From contig NZ_FNDG01000003.1 of NCBI RefSeq assembly GCF_900100535.1, positions 359,059-423,058 of the forward strand: a DNA stretch of 64,000 nucleotides. The letters run 5' to 3'. Under the pieces are notes generated by a model. It ran no database searches. It saw only the letters and a program-made list of their open reading frames with translations, and had not been told where the DNA came from. Positions 48,683 through 58,040 of this stretch are shown here, piece after piece; positions within the stretch are counted from its first letter, which is position 1, and every line of letters begins with the position of its first letter. The position numbers were made by a program, and so were the translations under genes. This stretch comes from Phytopseudomonas flavescens. Lineage in GTDB: Bacteria; Pseudomonadota; Gammaproteobacteria; Pseudomonadales; Pseudomonadaceae.

Positions 48683-51112
48683 TCAGAAGCTGTAGCGGGC
48701 CGTCACCTTGAAATTGCGTGGGTCGCCGTAGATGTCGTAGGGGTACCACTCGCCGTTGGCCACACTGGTGTAGTAGGTGCGGTCGAACAGGTTGTTGACG
48801 TTGAGCTGCAGATCCAGCTGCTCGCTGGCCTTGTACCCGGCCACCAGGCCCACCACGGTGTAGGAACCCTGCTGGTTCTTCCAGGCGCTGGCACCGGTGC
48901 CACCTGAAGTGCGGATGCGGCTCTGCTGGTAGACATCACCCCCTATGCGCCAGCGCTGCAGCTCCCCGGGCAGGGTGTAGAGCGTGGACAGTTTGAACAG
49001 CTGGCGCGGTTTCTTGCGGTCGAAGTCCTCGCCTTCGCGGGCTGCGTTGGCGTCGCTGACATACTGGGTCTGGGTGTAGGTGTAACCCGCAGCGACCTGC
49101 CAGTCGTCGCTCAAGGCGCCCTGGATTTCCAGGTCGATGCCGCGGCTGCGCACCAGCCCGGCGGCCTCGTAGCAGGAGCTGTCAGGCGTGGAACCACAGC
49201 CGAGTTGGCCCGTCAGGGTCTGGGCACGATTTTTCTGGTCGATCTGGAACAGTGCCAGGCTGGCATTCAAGGCACCGTCGTAGTATTCGCCCTTGATACC
49301 GACTTCGTAGTTCTCACCAACCATCGGCTCCAGCGGTTTTCTGTCCAGCCCGCGATCGTTCTGGGGTTTGAAGATATCGGTGTAGCTGACGTAGACCGAG
49401 TGGTTCGTATCCAGGTCATAGATCACACCGGCATAGCGGGTCAGGTTGCGAGTGACCTTGTAATCGCTTTCGCTGCTTTCGCGATCATCGTATTCGTACC
49501 AGTCGACGCGACCGCCGAGGATCAGCGACAACGGTTCGCTCAGGCGCAGCCGGGTCGTGGCGTAGACGCTGTCCTGGGTGGTCAGCTCACCCGTCCAGGT
49601 GGGGTCGACCACGATGTTCGGTTTCGCGTGACCACGGGGATTCCAGGCGAAGAGGTCGACGTCGTCATCGATGAAGTCGCTCCAGCTGTCACCCGTGCGA
49701 TAAGTCAGTTCACGCTTGCTGGCGCCCACGGTCAGGTCGTGCTCCAGACCGAACAGCTGGAAGGGCCCGCTGAGCGCCAGGTCGTAGCCGACTTCCTTCT
49801 GCTCCATGGCCTGTGTCCACAGGTAGTGGCGGTCGTATGCCCAGATCGAAGAAGCCAGCACCTCGGTATCGGTTTTCGCCTGCATCGCCGCCAGGCGCAG
49901 CGTCCAGTCGTTGGCAAAGCCATGCTCCAGGGTGGCGAAGTAGCCGGTGGTGCGGTTGTCCGAATATTCCCAGTCATGCCCCAGGAAGGTGTCGCGCGGC
50001 AGTCCCAGATGGCCGCCGCCACGGGCCATGGGCAATCCGCCCCAGATGTAGTTGCTGTAGTTCTTCTGTCGGTAGGCGCCGAGGCTCAGGGTGGTGCTTT
50101 CGCTGAGGTCGGCGTCGACCACGCCGTAGAACAGGTCGTGATCGTGCTCGACCGAATCACGGAAGCTCCTGGCGTCCTGCCGGGAGACCACGGTACGGGC
50201 GCGCAGGGTGCCGTTTTCATTGAGGGGGCCGCCGACATCCAGGGTGCCGGTGTAATCGTCCCAACTGCCGGCGCTGCCGGTGAGCGTGCCCTGGAACTCA
50301 TGGGTCGGGCGCTTGCGCACCAGGTTGATGGCGCCGGATGGGCTGCCGGCGCCCTGGGCCAGGCCCGTGGCGCCGCGAACGATTTCCACACGGTCGTACA
50401 TGGCCAGGTTGGCTTCACCGCTGGGCAGGTAGGTCAGCAGGCTGGTGGGGAAGCCGTCGTACATGAGGTTGTCGACATCGAAGCCACGGGCGCTGAAAGA
50501 CGGCCTGCCGACACCTCCCGAGTTGTTCAGGAACACGCCGGGTGTGCTCTGCACCACGTCACTGATACTGGTCATGGCCTTGTCGTCCATGCGCTTGCGC
50601 GTGACCACACTGACCGACTGCGGCGTTTCGCGCAGGCTCAGGGGCAGCTTGGTGGCGGTCTGCATGGCGCCGGTGGTGTAGGAATCACTGTTCTCGGTAG
50701 TCGCCGTCAGGCCCTGCCCGGTGATGCTGGTCGCGCCCAGTTCCAGGCCCGCGCCCGCTTCCTGCGGCGTCAGCAGATACAGGCCATTGCCTTGCGGTGC
50801 AGCGTGCAGACCGGTGCCCTGCAGCAGTTGCCGCAGGCCGCCTTCCACGCTTGTGGCGGCGTTCAGGCCGGGGCTGCGTAAACCTTCCACCAGGGCTGGC
50901 TCGATGGGCAGGGTGATGCCTGCCTGACTGGCGAAATCGGACAGGGCGCTGCTCAGGTTACCGGCCGGTACCTGATAGGCACGACTCCGCTCGGTCGCCT
51001 GCTCGGCGGCCTGCAGCGGGGCCGCAGTGAAGCTGCCGCCCGCGATGATCAGCCCCAGTGCGGCAGCCTGTACCGCCCGTGCCAATGGTTGCATGCCCTG
51101 CGTCGTCGCCAT
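48683..51112 (-). CDS. TonB-dependent siderophore receptor with signalling domain
   Basis: An outer-membrane gated barrel importing a ferric siderophore and reporting occupancy to FecR. The 809-residue protein has a signal peptide ending near LQAAEQ (about 36) and an STN signalling domain at about 45-115 (LSSALSDFASQAGITL). A plug domain follows from about 150 (LSLRETPQSVSVVTRKRMDD), then a 22-strand barrel ending NFKVTARYSF with terminal Phe. ATG 51112 was chosen because the longer frame (to 51346) is antisense to fecR. It resembles ferrichrome/pyoverdine-type receptors; the ligand cannot be assigned. It follows fecI-fecR with an 80-bp gap. Confidence 0.93.
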   Translation of the reverse strand: MATTQGMQPLARAVQAAALGLIIAGGSFTAAPLQAAEQATERSRAYQVPAGNLSSALSDFASQAGITLPIEPALVEGLRSPGLNAATSVEGGLRQLLQGTGLHAAPQGNGLYLLTPQEAGAGLELGATSITGQGLTATTENSDSYTTGAMQTATKLPLSLRETPQSVSVVTRKRMDDKAMTSISDVVQSTPGVFLNNSGGVGRPSFSARGFDVDNLMYDGFPTSLLTYLPSGEANLAMYDRVEIVRGATGLAQGAGSPSGAINLVRKRPTHEFQGTLTGSAGSWDDYTGTLDVGGPLNENGTLRARTVVSRQDARSFRDSVEHDHDLFYGVVDADLSESTTLSLGAYRQKNYSNYIWGGLPMARGGGHLGLPRDTFLGHDWEYSDNRTTGYFATLEHGFANDWTLRLAAMQAKTDTEVLASSIWAYDRHYLWTQAMEQKEVGYDLALSGPFQLFGLEHDLTVGASKRELTYRTGDSWSDFIDDDVDLFAWNPRGHAKPNIVVDPTWTGELTTQDSVYATTRLRLSEPLSLILGGRVDWYEYDDRESSESDYKVTRNLTRYAGVIYDLDTNHSVYVSYTDIFKPQNDRGLDRKPLEPMVGENYEVGIKGEYYDGALNASLALFQIDQKNRAQTLTGQLGCGSTPDSSCYEAAGLVRSRGIDLEIQGALSDDWQVAAGYTYTQTQYVSDANAAREGEDFDRKKPRQLFKLSTLYTLPGELQRWRIGGDVYQQSRIRTSGGTGASAWKNQQGSYTVVGLVAGYKASEQLDLQLNVNNLFDRTYYTSVANGEWYPYDIYGDPRNFKVTARYSF

Positions 51113-51192
51113 GTTTGCGTTCCCGCCCTGTGAGAATGATGTGGTTACGGGAGGGACACGCAGCCTGGAGAAAACACGACAATGAGTCTTTG

Positions 51193-52161
51193 TTACGCGG
51201 TGGCACGCGCCGTGACGGTGACCCAATAGGCCGTGCGGTAGTGGACGCTCACCGGCAGGGTCCGGCTCAGGGCACTGAGAATCTGGTCGGTATCGCGCAG
51301 CTGGAAGGCGCCAGAGATCAGCAGCCCGGCGACTGCCGGATCGCAACGCAGCAGGCCCGGGCGATAGCGATCCAGCTCGGCGATGAAGTCATCCAGGCGC
51401 ATCCTTTCTGCGCGCAGCACGCCGCTGAGCCAGTCGAGACGATGCTGTGCCAGCGCCACTGCAGGCTCTGCAGTGCGGGCGTCGACGTAGGTCTGCTGGC
51501 CGGCCGCCAGGCGCATCAGACCGTCGTCACCCCGTGACAGGCGCGGGCGCACTTCTACAGCGCCCCCCAGCGCTGCCAGGTAGGTACTGCTGGGGTACTG
51601 ACGCACCAGAACACGGCTGCCCAGCAGGGCGATTTTCGCGTCGGCAGTATCGACGATGAAGGGCCGCCTGGCATGCTCGCGGGGCACCTCGACGAGCAGC
51701 TCGCCGGCGATCAGGCGCACGCGGCGAACGCTGTCGTCGTAGGCGATATCGACCGCGCTGCCGGTGTTCAGGCGAAGCTGTCCGCCATCCGGCAGGTGCA
51801 GGGTGCGCTGCTCACCGGTGGCGGTGCGCTCGTCCGCCTGCCATTCACGCCAGGGCAAGCCGCGGTGTGCGGCGAGGCCGAGCGGGGCGGCGGCGATAAG
51901 CAGGGCGAGGGTTTTGAGCACTTGTCGCCGCTGCAGATTGCGTGGGCGCTCCAGGACTGCCCGTCCGGCGCCTCCGGCAAGCTGTTGGGCGTGAGCGCTG
52001 AAACGCTCGGCCAGTTGCCAGGCCCGCTCGTGATCGGCATGCCGGGCCCGCCATTCGGCACAGGCAGCATGCTCGGCGGCGCTGACCCCACTGTTCTGCA
52101 GACGCACGAACCAGCCGGCCGCCTCACGGGCGATCCGCCGGTCGATGGGCGACTCACTCAT
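51193..52161 (-). CDS. fecR: FecR-type anti-sigma factor
   Basis: An inner-membrane regulator that holds or activates the FecI-type sigma factor in response to the receptor. The 322-residue protein has a cytoplasmic N-terminal domain (WFVRLQNSGVSAAEHAACAE near 17) and one membrane helix near 82-98 preceded by RRQVLKTL. The periplasmic FecR domain contains ERTATGEQRTLHLPDGGQLR near 108, and a C-terminal STN-like lid (PAVAGLLISGAFQLRDTDQI) receives the receptor signal. It overlaps fecI by 8 bp. Confidence 0.93.
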   Translation of the reverse strand: MSESPIDRRIAREAAGWFVRLQNSGVSAAEHAACAEWRARHADHERAWQLAERFSAHAQQLAGGAGRAVLERPRNLQRRQVLKTLALLIAAAPLGLAAHRGLPWREWQADERTATGEQRTLHLPDGGQLRLNTGSAVDIAYDDSVRRVRLIAGELLVEVPREHARRPFIVDTADAKIALLGSRVLVRQYPSSTYLAALGGAVEVRPRLSRGDDGLMRLAAGQQTYVDARTAEPAVALAQHRLDWLSGVLRAERMRLDDFIAELDRYRPGLLRCDPAVAGLLISGAFQLRDTDQILSALSRTLPVSVHYRTAYWVTVTARATA

Positions 52162-52693
52162 GCTTCGCGCCCTGGCTGGCGAGCACGATGCATTCCTCGA
52201 AGGCCCGTGCGAGGTGGCGTTGCACCGAGCGCACGCTAAGGCCGAGCCGGCTGGCGATCTCCTCCTGTGTATAACCCTCCAGCTGCGCCATCAGGAACGC
52301 CTGCCGGGCCTTGGCGGGCAGTACGCCAAGCACCTGGTCGACCTCGTCGAGGGCTTCGAGCACCAGAGCCTGATGTTCCAGCGATGGCGCCAGCTCTTCC
52401 GGTATTTCCGCCAGCGCGGCCAGGTAGGCGTGCTCCAGCGAGCGGCGGCGGTAGAGGTTGATGGTCAGGCGGTTGGCGATGGTGGCCAGATAGGCGCGAG
52501 GCGTCGTGAGGTTAAGCGGCTCGCCCGGCGCACTGCTGAGCAGGCGCACGAAGGTGTCCTGGGCCAGGTCCGCCGCATCGGCGGCATTGCCCAGGCGCTT
52601 GCGCAGCCAGCCTTGCAGCCAGCCGTGGTGGTGGCTGTAGAGCTGATCGATGGCCTGATGCGGGTGGTGAGGTGCCGATGGAGTGGAATGCAC
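52154..52693 (-). CDS. fecI: FecI-type ECF sigma factor
   Basis: Directs RNA polymerase to the cognate receptor promoter. The 179-residue protein has region 2 (DLAQDTFVRLLSS near 43, with the core-binding DLAQDTF) and region 4 (LEGYTQEEIASRLGLSVRSV near 138, followed by QRHLARAFEEC). A Fur-box-like sequence overlaps the upstream region, so iron should repress it. First gene of fecI-fecR-receptor. Confidence 0.94.
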   Translation of the reverse strand: MHSTPSAPHHPHQAIDQLYSHHHGWLQGWLRKRLGNAADAADLAQDTFVRLLSSAPGEPLNLTTPRAYLATIANRLTINLYRRRSLEHAYLAALAEIPEELAPSLEHQALVLEALDEVDQVLGVLPAKARQAFLMAQLEGYTQEEIASRLGLSVRSVQRHLARAFEECIVLASQGAKHE

Positions 52694-52709
52694 GGGATAG
52701 GGTCGGTGG

Positions 52710-52730
52710 GAATGAGAATTCGTCGCATTC
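52710..52730 (-). promoter_or_regulatory. Candidate Fur box upstream of fecI
   Basis: GAATGAGAATTCGTCGCATT plus C is an imperfect palindrome (GAATG...CATTC) resembling the 19-bp Fur consensus GATAATGATAATCATTATC, placed 17 bp upstream of the fecI start. Iron-dependent repression is inferred. Confidence 0.55.
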
Positions 52731-52803
52731 TAGCACCCTGGCTACCGGCCCGCACGAGCACAGGATATGGATACCTGAGATGCACTGTGCGCCTGGAGTC
52801 TTT

Positions 52804-52831
52804 CCTGGGTATCGCTACGCTCGACGCCAGG
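52804..52831. repeat. Short palindrome with GGGTATCGCT core
   Basis: CCTGGGTATCGCTACGCTCG followed by ACGCCAGG carries terminal CCTGG/CCAGG inverted ends and the same core as the repeat at 37732-37783. It lies in the 277-bp gap between the divergent fecI and the reductase gene; the rest of that gap shows only the Fur-type site. Confidence 0.5.
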
Positions 52832-52970
52832 CCAGAGGGGCTTGTCACATGGCCGGACTGTGCTGAATTCGTCATCTGCCAGCAGCAAAGGCATCAAGCC
52901 AGCGGCTGCTTCAGGTTTCACTGTATAACGTCAATCCGGCCCTGCGGCCGCCTCGAACAAGGAGCTGAAG

Positions 52971-53975
52971 ATGATTCGACTGACCCTGGACGAAGCCGAA
53001 GAGCTGGCGCTCTCGATCCTGCGCCACAACGGCTTCAGCGAAGCCCAGGCACGTGCGGTGACTGCCACGGTGCTGGCGGGCGAACGCGACGGCTGCGCCT
53101 CGCATGGTCTGTACCGGGTGCTGGGCTGCGTAAGCTCGCTGAGGGCGGGCAAGGTGGTGGCCGATGCCGAGCCGCAGGTAATCGATCAGGCGCCGTCGAT
53201 CGTCCGCGTGGATGCCCGCGGCGGCTTCTCGCAACTGGCCTTCCAGGCAGGGTTGCCGGTGCTCGAAGAGAAAACCAGGGCCAACGGCATCGCCGCCCTG
53301 GCGATCAACCGCTGTGTGCATTTTTCCGCATTGTGGGTGGAGATCGAGGCGCTTACCGAAGCCGGGCTGGTAGCCCTGGCGTGCAATCCCAGCCATGCCT
53401 GGGTAGCACCGGCCGGTGGCAGCAAGCCGATCTTCGGTACCAACCCCATCGCCTTTGGCTGGCCGCGCGCCGGCCAGCAGCCGTTCATCTTCGACTTCGC
53501 CACCAGCGCCATCGCCCGAGGCGACATCGAGCTGCACCGCCGGGCTGGTAAAGCGATCCCGGAAGGCTGGGGCATCGACGCCGACGGCCAGCCAAGCACC
53601 GATGCCGAGGCGGTCATGAACGGCGCCATGCTGACCTTTGGCGGGCACAAGGGGTCGGCGTTGGCAGCCATGGTGGAGCTGATCGCCGGGCCGCTGATCG
53701 GTGATCTGACCAGCGCCGAGTCCCTGGCCTATGACGCGGGCAGCAAATCGTCGCCCTATCATGGCGAACTGATCATCGCCCTCGACCCGCAGCGCTTTCT
53801 CGGCGCCGCTGCCGATCAGCACCTGGCCAGGGCCGAGGCGCTGTTCGCGGGCATTCAGGAGCAGGGTGCGCGCCTGCCGTCACAGCGGCGCTACGACGCC
53901 CGCGTTCGCAGCCTCGTCGATGGCGTGCAGATCCCCCAGGCGCTCTACGACGACCTCAAGGCGCTGCTCAATTGA
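52971..53975 (+). CDS. Ldh2/DpkA-family NAD(P)H-dependent reductase
   Basis: The 334-residue protein belongs to the type 2 malate/lactate dehydrogenase superfamily. It has RDGCASHGLYRVLGCVSSLR near 38 with the catalytic His of S-H-G, FSALWVEIEALTEAGLVAL near 113, and KPIFGTNPIAFGWPR near 148. PFIFDFATSAIARGDIELHR and FGGHKGSALAAMVELIAGPL follow. It is closest in layout to delta1-piperideine/pyrroline-2-carboxylate reductases (DpkA) of D-lysine, D-proline and hydroxyproline catabolism. The truncated aldehyde dehydrogenase at the right end of the window would fit hydroxyproline use, but they are 9 kb apart. It converges on the next gene with an 8-bp overlap. Confidence 0.8.
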   Translation: MIRLTLDEAEELALSILRHNGFSEAQARAVTATVLAGERDGCASHGLYRVLGCVSSLRAGKVVADAEPQVIDQAPSIVRVDARGGFSQLAFQAGLPVLEEKTRANGIAALAINRCVHFSALWVEIEALTEAGLVALACNPSHAWVAPAGGSKPIFGTNPIAFGWPRAGQQPFIFDFATSAIARGDIELHRRAGKAIPEGWGIDADGQPSTDAEAVMNGAMLTFGGHKGSALAAMVELIAGPLIGDLTSAESLAYDAGSKSSPYHGELIIALDPQRFLGAAADQHLARAEALFAGIQEQGARLPSQRRYDARVRSLVDGVQIPQALYDDLKALLN

Positions 53976-54489
53976 TGCTGTAACCGCGCCCGCTCAGGCA
54001 AGCACCCAGGGCGCGCCGGTAGTAGTCGGTGGCGCTGGCGGCTGGCGCACTCGTGGCGGTAGCCGGGTCGAAACCGCTCTGGCCGACCGCCCAGCTGTGG
54101 CACTCGTAGCGGTCGCGGGCCTGCAAGTCAGCGTTCTGACCGCGGGCTGGATAGGCGATCACATCGTAATTGGCCGCAGGTGCAGCCACTGACACCGGCG
54201 GCGCCTCGACCACGATGTACTGCCTGCGGTCGGCGTTCCACATGTAGTAGGTGCCGGCAGCGACGAAGTACAGCGCGCTGCCAATCCACAGCTCACGGGC
54301 GTAGTCCGGCAGGCCATGGCCATGCCGCGGGCCCGGGCCACCCCAGCCTGGCCCTGGGCCGCCATGACCGCGATATCCGCCCTGGCCCCCGGGGCCACCA
54401 CCCGGCCCGCCGGGGCCAGCCAGAGCATTCAGGGAAAGCGTTGCGAGCAGTATGGCAACGGCAGTGCGGGGGAGACTTGCTTTCATCAT
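53968..54489 (-). CDS. Gly/Pro/His-rich exported protein of unknown function
   Basis: The 173-residue protein has a signal peptide (MMKASLPRTAVAILLATLSL, cleavage near ALA). A low-complexity stretch of Gly, Pro and His follows at about 25-60, such as GPGGPGGGPGGQGGYRGHGG. The rest contains YFVAAGTYYMWNADRRQYIV and VEAPP near 70-95, reminiscent of DUF6515-type envelope proteins. The C-terminal part YECHSWAVGQSGFDP and GACLSGRGYSIN is common to glycine-zipper-like periplasmic proteins. No function can be assigned. Its stop overlaps the end of the convergent reductase gene. An ATG at 54486 is equally possible. Confidence 0.75.
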   Translation of the reverse strand: MMKASLPRTAVAILLATLSLNALAGPGGPGGGPGGQGGYRGHGGPGPGWGGPGPRHGHGLPDYARELWIGSALYFVAAGTYYMWNADRRQYIVVEAPPVSVAAPAANYDVIAYPARGQNADLQARDRYECHSWAVGQSGFDPATATSAPAASATDYYRRALGACLSGRGYSIN

Positions 54490-54613
54490 GGGCTCCAGAG
54501 AATGCGACAGCCCGACCAGATGGTTGGGCAGAATCGATTATCCAGGGGCCTGTGCAAAGGGACGTCAGGCCGATGTAAAGGTGGTGTAAAGGAGGCTCGA
54601 GCCGGCGCTATCG

Positions 54614-54943
54614 TCAGTCGAGGCCAAGGCAGGCGGCGACGCTTCTCTCGAGAATGTCCACCAGCTCGGGATCCATGTACTGATACTCGTCCGCTATATC
54701 CAGAACGTGCAGTGGTTTATGACTCAGTAACCGAGCGAAGTTCGCCATCAATCGGCTCTTGTGCTTGTGCTCCATGACGAACACCACGTCGGCCCATTGG
54801 ATATCGCTTGCGCTCACCGTCCTCCGTGCCCTCGGGCTGGTACCCGCGGAGCGCACGCAGAGCTCCGGATGCTTGCGCCATACTGTTTCGGCGGTGGGGC
54901 TGCGCCACTGATTGCGGCTGCAGACGAACAGAATGTTGCTCAT
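54614..54943 (-). CDS. Small low-molecular-weight phosphatase-like protein
   Basis: The 109-residue protein begins MSNILFVCSRNQWRSPTAET, carrying the LMW-PTP P-loop C-X5-R-S (CSRNQWRS). It is shorter than classical LMW-PTPs (about 150 residues) and ends DIADEYQYMDPELVDILERS, so the DP-type general acid is represented by an altered YMDPE. Catalysis is therefore plausible but unproven. The start at 54943 fits the P-loop position; the frame is open to 54997. It lies 7 bp downstream of cobJ on the same strand, possibly by read-through rather than by function. Confidence 0.8.
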   Translation of the reverse strand: MSNILFVCSRNQWRSPTAETVWRKHPELCVRSAGTSPRARRTVSASDIQWADVVFVMEHKHKSRLMANFARLLSHKPLHVLDIADEYQYMDPELVDILERSVAACLGLD

Positions 54944-54950
54944 AGGCAGT

Positions 54951-56609
54951 CTAGGGCTGTGGATAACTGCGCGGCGTATACACCCACTCACCCCCATCGC
55001 GCCTGGGCAGGCGCCGGGTCTGGCTGGAGCCGATGATCACCAGGGTGCGCATGTCGACCATCTGCGGGGTCAGCTCGCCGAGGTCGAGCACGCGCAGGGC
55101 TTCGGCGGGGCGGCCGATGTCGCGGCCGAGCACCACCACGGTGTCTGGCGTGCGGTGCTGGCGGACGATGTCCAGGGCGCGGCCGAGTTGCCAGGGGCGG
55201 GCTTTGGAAATCGGGTTGTAGAAGGCCATCGCCAGATCCGCCGCGCCGGCATGCTCGAGGCGATTTTCGATCACCGCCCAGGGCTTGAGATTGTCCGACA
55301 GGGAAATCAGGCAGAAGTCATGACCCAGCGGCGCACCGGCCTTTGCGGCGGTGGCCAGGGCAGCGGACACGCCGGGCAGAACCTCCAGCTCGACGGCGTG
55401 CCAGTCGGTCGCCGTGCCATTGGTTTCCAGGGCTTCCAACACGGCCGCTGCCATGGCGAATACACCGGGGTCGCCGGAGGAAATCACCACCACGCGGCGG
55501 CCGCTGGCGGCCAGCTCGAAGGCATGGCGGGCGCGTTGCAGTTCTTCACGGTTGTCGCTGCAGTGGCGCACCTGTTCCGGGCGCAGCGGCTCGGCCATGT
55601 TCACGTAGGTGGCGTAGCCGAGCAGATCCTCGGCCTCGTCCAGCACGCGACGTACCGCAGGGGTCATGTGTTCGGCGGCACCGGGGCCCAGGCCGATCAC
55701 GCTCAGGCGGCCGCGGGGACGGCCAATGGCTTGCGCCGCTTCGGGCGAGTCTGCGAGCAGCAACTGCAGGTTTGCGCTGCGGTGCCGCGGTGGTGGCAGT
55801 GCCTCGCCTGCGCGGACAAAACGCAGCGGCACGGCGAGGTCGCTGGCGGCCTGGGCCAGGCGCTTGTCGCCCATCAGCGCCTGGGGGGCGAGCAGGGCGG
55901 CCAGGGATTTCGGCGCCAGGCGCGATTGTTCGAATGCCTGGCCGAGGCTGGCTGCCAGGTCATCCGCCTTGTCGACCAGGGCGAGTAGCGTGCGCGGATG
56001 GATCAGCAGTTCGTCAGGCTGTGCAGGGCGCTGCTCGGTGGTTATCCGTACGCTATGGCCGGCATCCTCGTCCAGCGGCAGCCGGGCTCCGTCCAGCCAC
56101 GGCGCGTTGCCGTCGATGCGCAGGCTTTCGCCGCCGAGCAGGTCGCAGACGAAGCGCTTGCCGTGCTCGAGGTCGGCCAGTGCATAACCGCTCGGCGGGT
56201 CGAGCAGGCAGGTGCCGAAACGCAGTTCGCCGCTGGTGGTGATCGCCGCGCGGGTATCCAGTGCGGTGGCGATCTCCCGGGCCATGCGGTTGACGCCACC
56301 CAGGCCGCCGAGCAGCGGCACCACGGCGCTGGCGTCTTCGGCCACGGCCAGCACCGGCGGCTCGGCACCCTTGCTGGCGAGCAGCGGCGCCAGGCTGCGG
56401 ATGACGATGCCGGCGGCGCACAGGGCGATGATCGGCGTGCCGTCGCGATACAGGCTGCGCAGGGTGTCGCCGAAGTCCTCGTAGGCCTGGTCGGCCTCGA
56501 CCCGCCCGCGCAGGCCATGGATCACGGCCTGTGGATAAAGCGCCTGGATGCGCCGTGCGGTGGCCAGGGCAGAGGGGCCGAGAATGACGATGGCGGGGGA
56601 AGCAGTCAT
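54951..56609 (-). CDS. cobJ: CbiG-CobJ fusion: cobalamin ring-contraction enzymes
   Basis: The 552-residue protein fuses an N-terminal CbiG/CobE-like part (about 1-295: IIALCAAGIVIRSLAPLLAS near 60, GGLGGVNRMAREIATAL near 98) to a C-terminal precorrin-3B C17-methyltransferase. That domain starts near 305 (LSVIGLGPGAAEHMTPAVRR) and has VVVISSGDPGVFAMAAAVLE near 382 as the SAM-binding loop. In the aerobic route CobJ contracts the ring after CobG. ATG 56609 (MTASPAIVILGPSALA) gives the usual start. It is last in cobG-cobH-cobI-cobJ, 37 bp after cobI. Confidence 0.94.
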   Translation of the reverse strand: MTASPAIVILGPSALATARRIQALYPQAVIHGLRGRVEADQAYEDFGDTLRSLYRDGTPIIALCAAGIVIRSLAPLLASKGAEPPVLAVAEDASAVVPLLGGLGGVNRMAREIATALDTRAAITTSGELRFGTCLLDPPSGYALADLEHGKRFVCDLLGGESLRIDGNAPWLDGARLPLDEDAGHSVRITTEQRPAQPDELLIHPRTLLALVDKADDLAASLGQAFEQSRLAPKSLAALLAPQALMGDKRLAQAASDLAVPLRFVRAGEALPPPRHRSANLQLLLADSPEAAQAIGRPRGRLSVIGLGPGAAEHMTPAVRRVLDEAEDLLGYATYVNMAEPLRPEQVRHCSDNREELQRARHAFELAASGRRVVVISSGDPGVFAMAAAVLEALETNGTATDWHAVELEVLPGVSAALATAAKAGAPLGHDFCLISLSDNLKPWAVIENRLEHAGAADLAMAFYNPISKARPWQLGRALDIVRQHRTPDTVVVLGRDIGRPAEALRVLDLGELTPQMVDMRTLVIIGSSQTRRLPRRDGGEWVYTPRSYPQP

Positions 56610-56646
56610 TGGGATTCCAGGTTCAAGGTGCAGGCAAGGGTGTGGC

Positions 56647-57408
56647 TCAACCACGCCACTTCTCACCCGGGACCACGATCATCGAAAAATACGGCGAGGC
56701 CATGGGCTCGACGTCGTGCAGCGGCACGATGCGCTGGTTGGCCATGGTCGCCCGTTCCACGTAGTGGGCACGTTCGTGCAGGCCGAGATCCTGCAGCACC
56801 CGGCGCACTTTCTCGAAGTTGCGGCCGAGCTTCATCACCACGGCGGCTTCGGCTTCTCGCAGGCGCTCGCGCAGTTCGTCTTCGGGGAGCACGCCGGAGA
56901 GCACCGACAGGCTCTGGTTGCGGTACACCAGGGGTACGCCGAGCACTGCCGCGCTGCCGAGCATCGAGCATACGCCGGGGATCACCTGGGCCACGTAGCG
57001 TTCGGCCAGGCGATCGTGCAGGTACATGTAGGAGCCGTAGAAGAACGGGTCGCCTTCGCAGATCACCGCCACGTCGCGGCCGGCGTCGAGGTGCTCGGCC
57101 ACCTGGGCGGCGCAGGTGTCGTAGAAGTCGCTGATCACGTCCTCGTAGCACTGCGGCGGCTCGAGCTTTTCGGTGGTCACCGGATAGACCAGCGGCAGGC
57201 GCTGCTGGCTGTCGTCCAGGTGCCCTTCGATAATGCCAAAGGCGTTGCCGCCCTGGCCAATACTGGCCTTGGCCTTGGCCACGAAGTAACCGACCACGGG
57301 TGACGACTTGAGCAGGCGCAGGGCCTTGAGGGTGATCAGCTCGGGGTCGCCCGGGCCGACGCCCAGGCCCAGCAGGCGGCCTTTGCCGGGGCTGTCCATA
57401 CCGATCAT
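56647..57408 (-). CDS. cobI: Precorrin-2 C20-methyltransferase
   Basis: Methylates C20 of precorrin-2 with SAM. The 253-residue protein has [20 protein letters not shown] near 10, [20 protein letters not shown] near 108 and [11 protein letters not shown] near 220, all typical of the tetrapyrrole methylase family. ATG 57408 shares one base with the cobH stop, with GGAGG seven bases upstream; GTG 57411 is possible. Confidence 0.95.
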   Translation of the reverse strand: MIGMDSPGKGRLLGLGVGPGDPELITLKALRLLKSSPVVGYFVAKAKASIGQGGNAFGIIEGHLDDSQQRLPLVYPVTTEKLEPPQCYEDVISDFYDTCAAQVAEHLDAGRDVAVICEGDPFFYGSYMYLHDRLAERYVAQVIPGVCSMLGSAAVLGVPLVYRNQSLSVLSGVLPEDELRERLREAEAAVVMKLGRNFEKVRRVLQDLGLHERAHYVERATMANQRIVPLHDVEPMASPYFSMIVVPGEKWRG

Positions 57409-58040
57409 CACTCGACCTCCGTGGCCAGGGCGTTGACCGCGGCGGCGGCCATGGCGCTGCCACCCCGACGGCCCTGGACGATCACGTAGGGTACGCCATG
57501 TTCGGCGAAGGTGCTGGCGAGCAGATCCTTGGATTCCGCCGCGCCCACGAAGCCCACCGGGAAGCCGAGAATCAGCGCCGGTTTGGGCGCGCCGGCAGCC
57601 AGCATGTCGAGCAGATAGAACAGCGCGGTGGGAGCGTTGCCGATCACCACCACCGCGCCGTCGAGGTGCTCGCGCCAGTGCTCCAGGGCCACCGCCGAAC
57701 GGGTGTTGCCGAGCTGCCTGGCCAGCTCCGGCACGCCGGCATCGTTGAGGGTGCAGAGCACCGGATTACCGGCTTGCAGGCGCGCCCTGGTCACCCCTTC
57801 GGCGACCATGCGGGCGTCGCAGAGAATCGCCGCGCCATTGGCCAAGGCCTGGCGACCCGCCGCACCGGCACCTGCCGAGAAACGCAGATCCCGCACCACG
57901 TCGACCATGCCGCAGGCGTGGATGACCCGCACCGCGAGCTTCTCGAGATCCGCCGGAATGCCGCTCAGGTCGGCCTCGGCGCGGATGATGGAGAAGGAAT
58001 GGCGATAGATCTCCTGACCATCGCGGATGTAATCGGTCAT
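57408..58040 (-). CDS. cobH: Precorrin-8X methylmutase
   Basis: Moves a methyl from C11 to C12 to give hydrogenobyrinate. The 210-residue protein has the family segments [18 protein letters not shown] near 38 with the catalytic His, [14 protein letters not shown] near 72 and [15 protein letters not shown] near 160. It overlaps cobG by 4 bp and cobI by 1 bp. Confidence 0.96.
   Translation of the reverse strand: MTDYIRDGQEIYRHSFSIIRAEADLSGIPADLEKLAVRVIHACGMVDVVRDLRFSAGAGAAGRQALANGAAILCDARMVAEGVTRARLQAGNPVLCTLNDAGVPELARQLGNTRSAVALEHWREHLDGAVVVIGNAPTALFYLLDMLAAGAPKPALILGFPVGFVGAAESKDLLASTFAEHGVPYVIVQGRRGGSAMAAAAVNALATEVE

Noticed and set aside
49205..50881. 558-residue open frame opposite the TonB receptor
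   Set aside because: Antisense shadow of a well-supported receptor gene.
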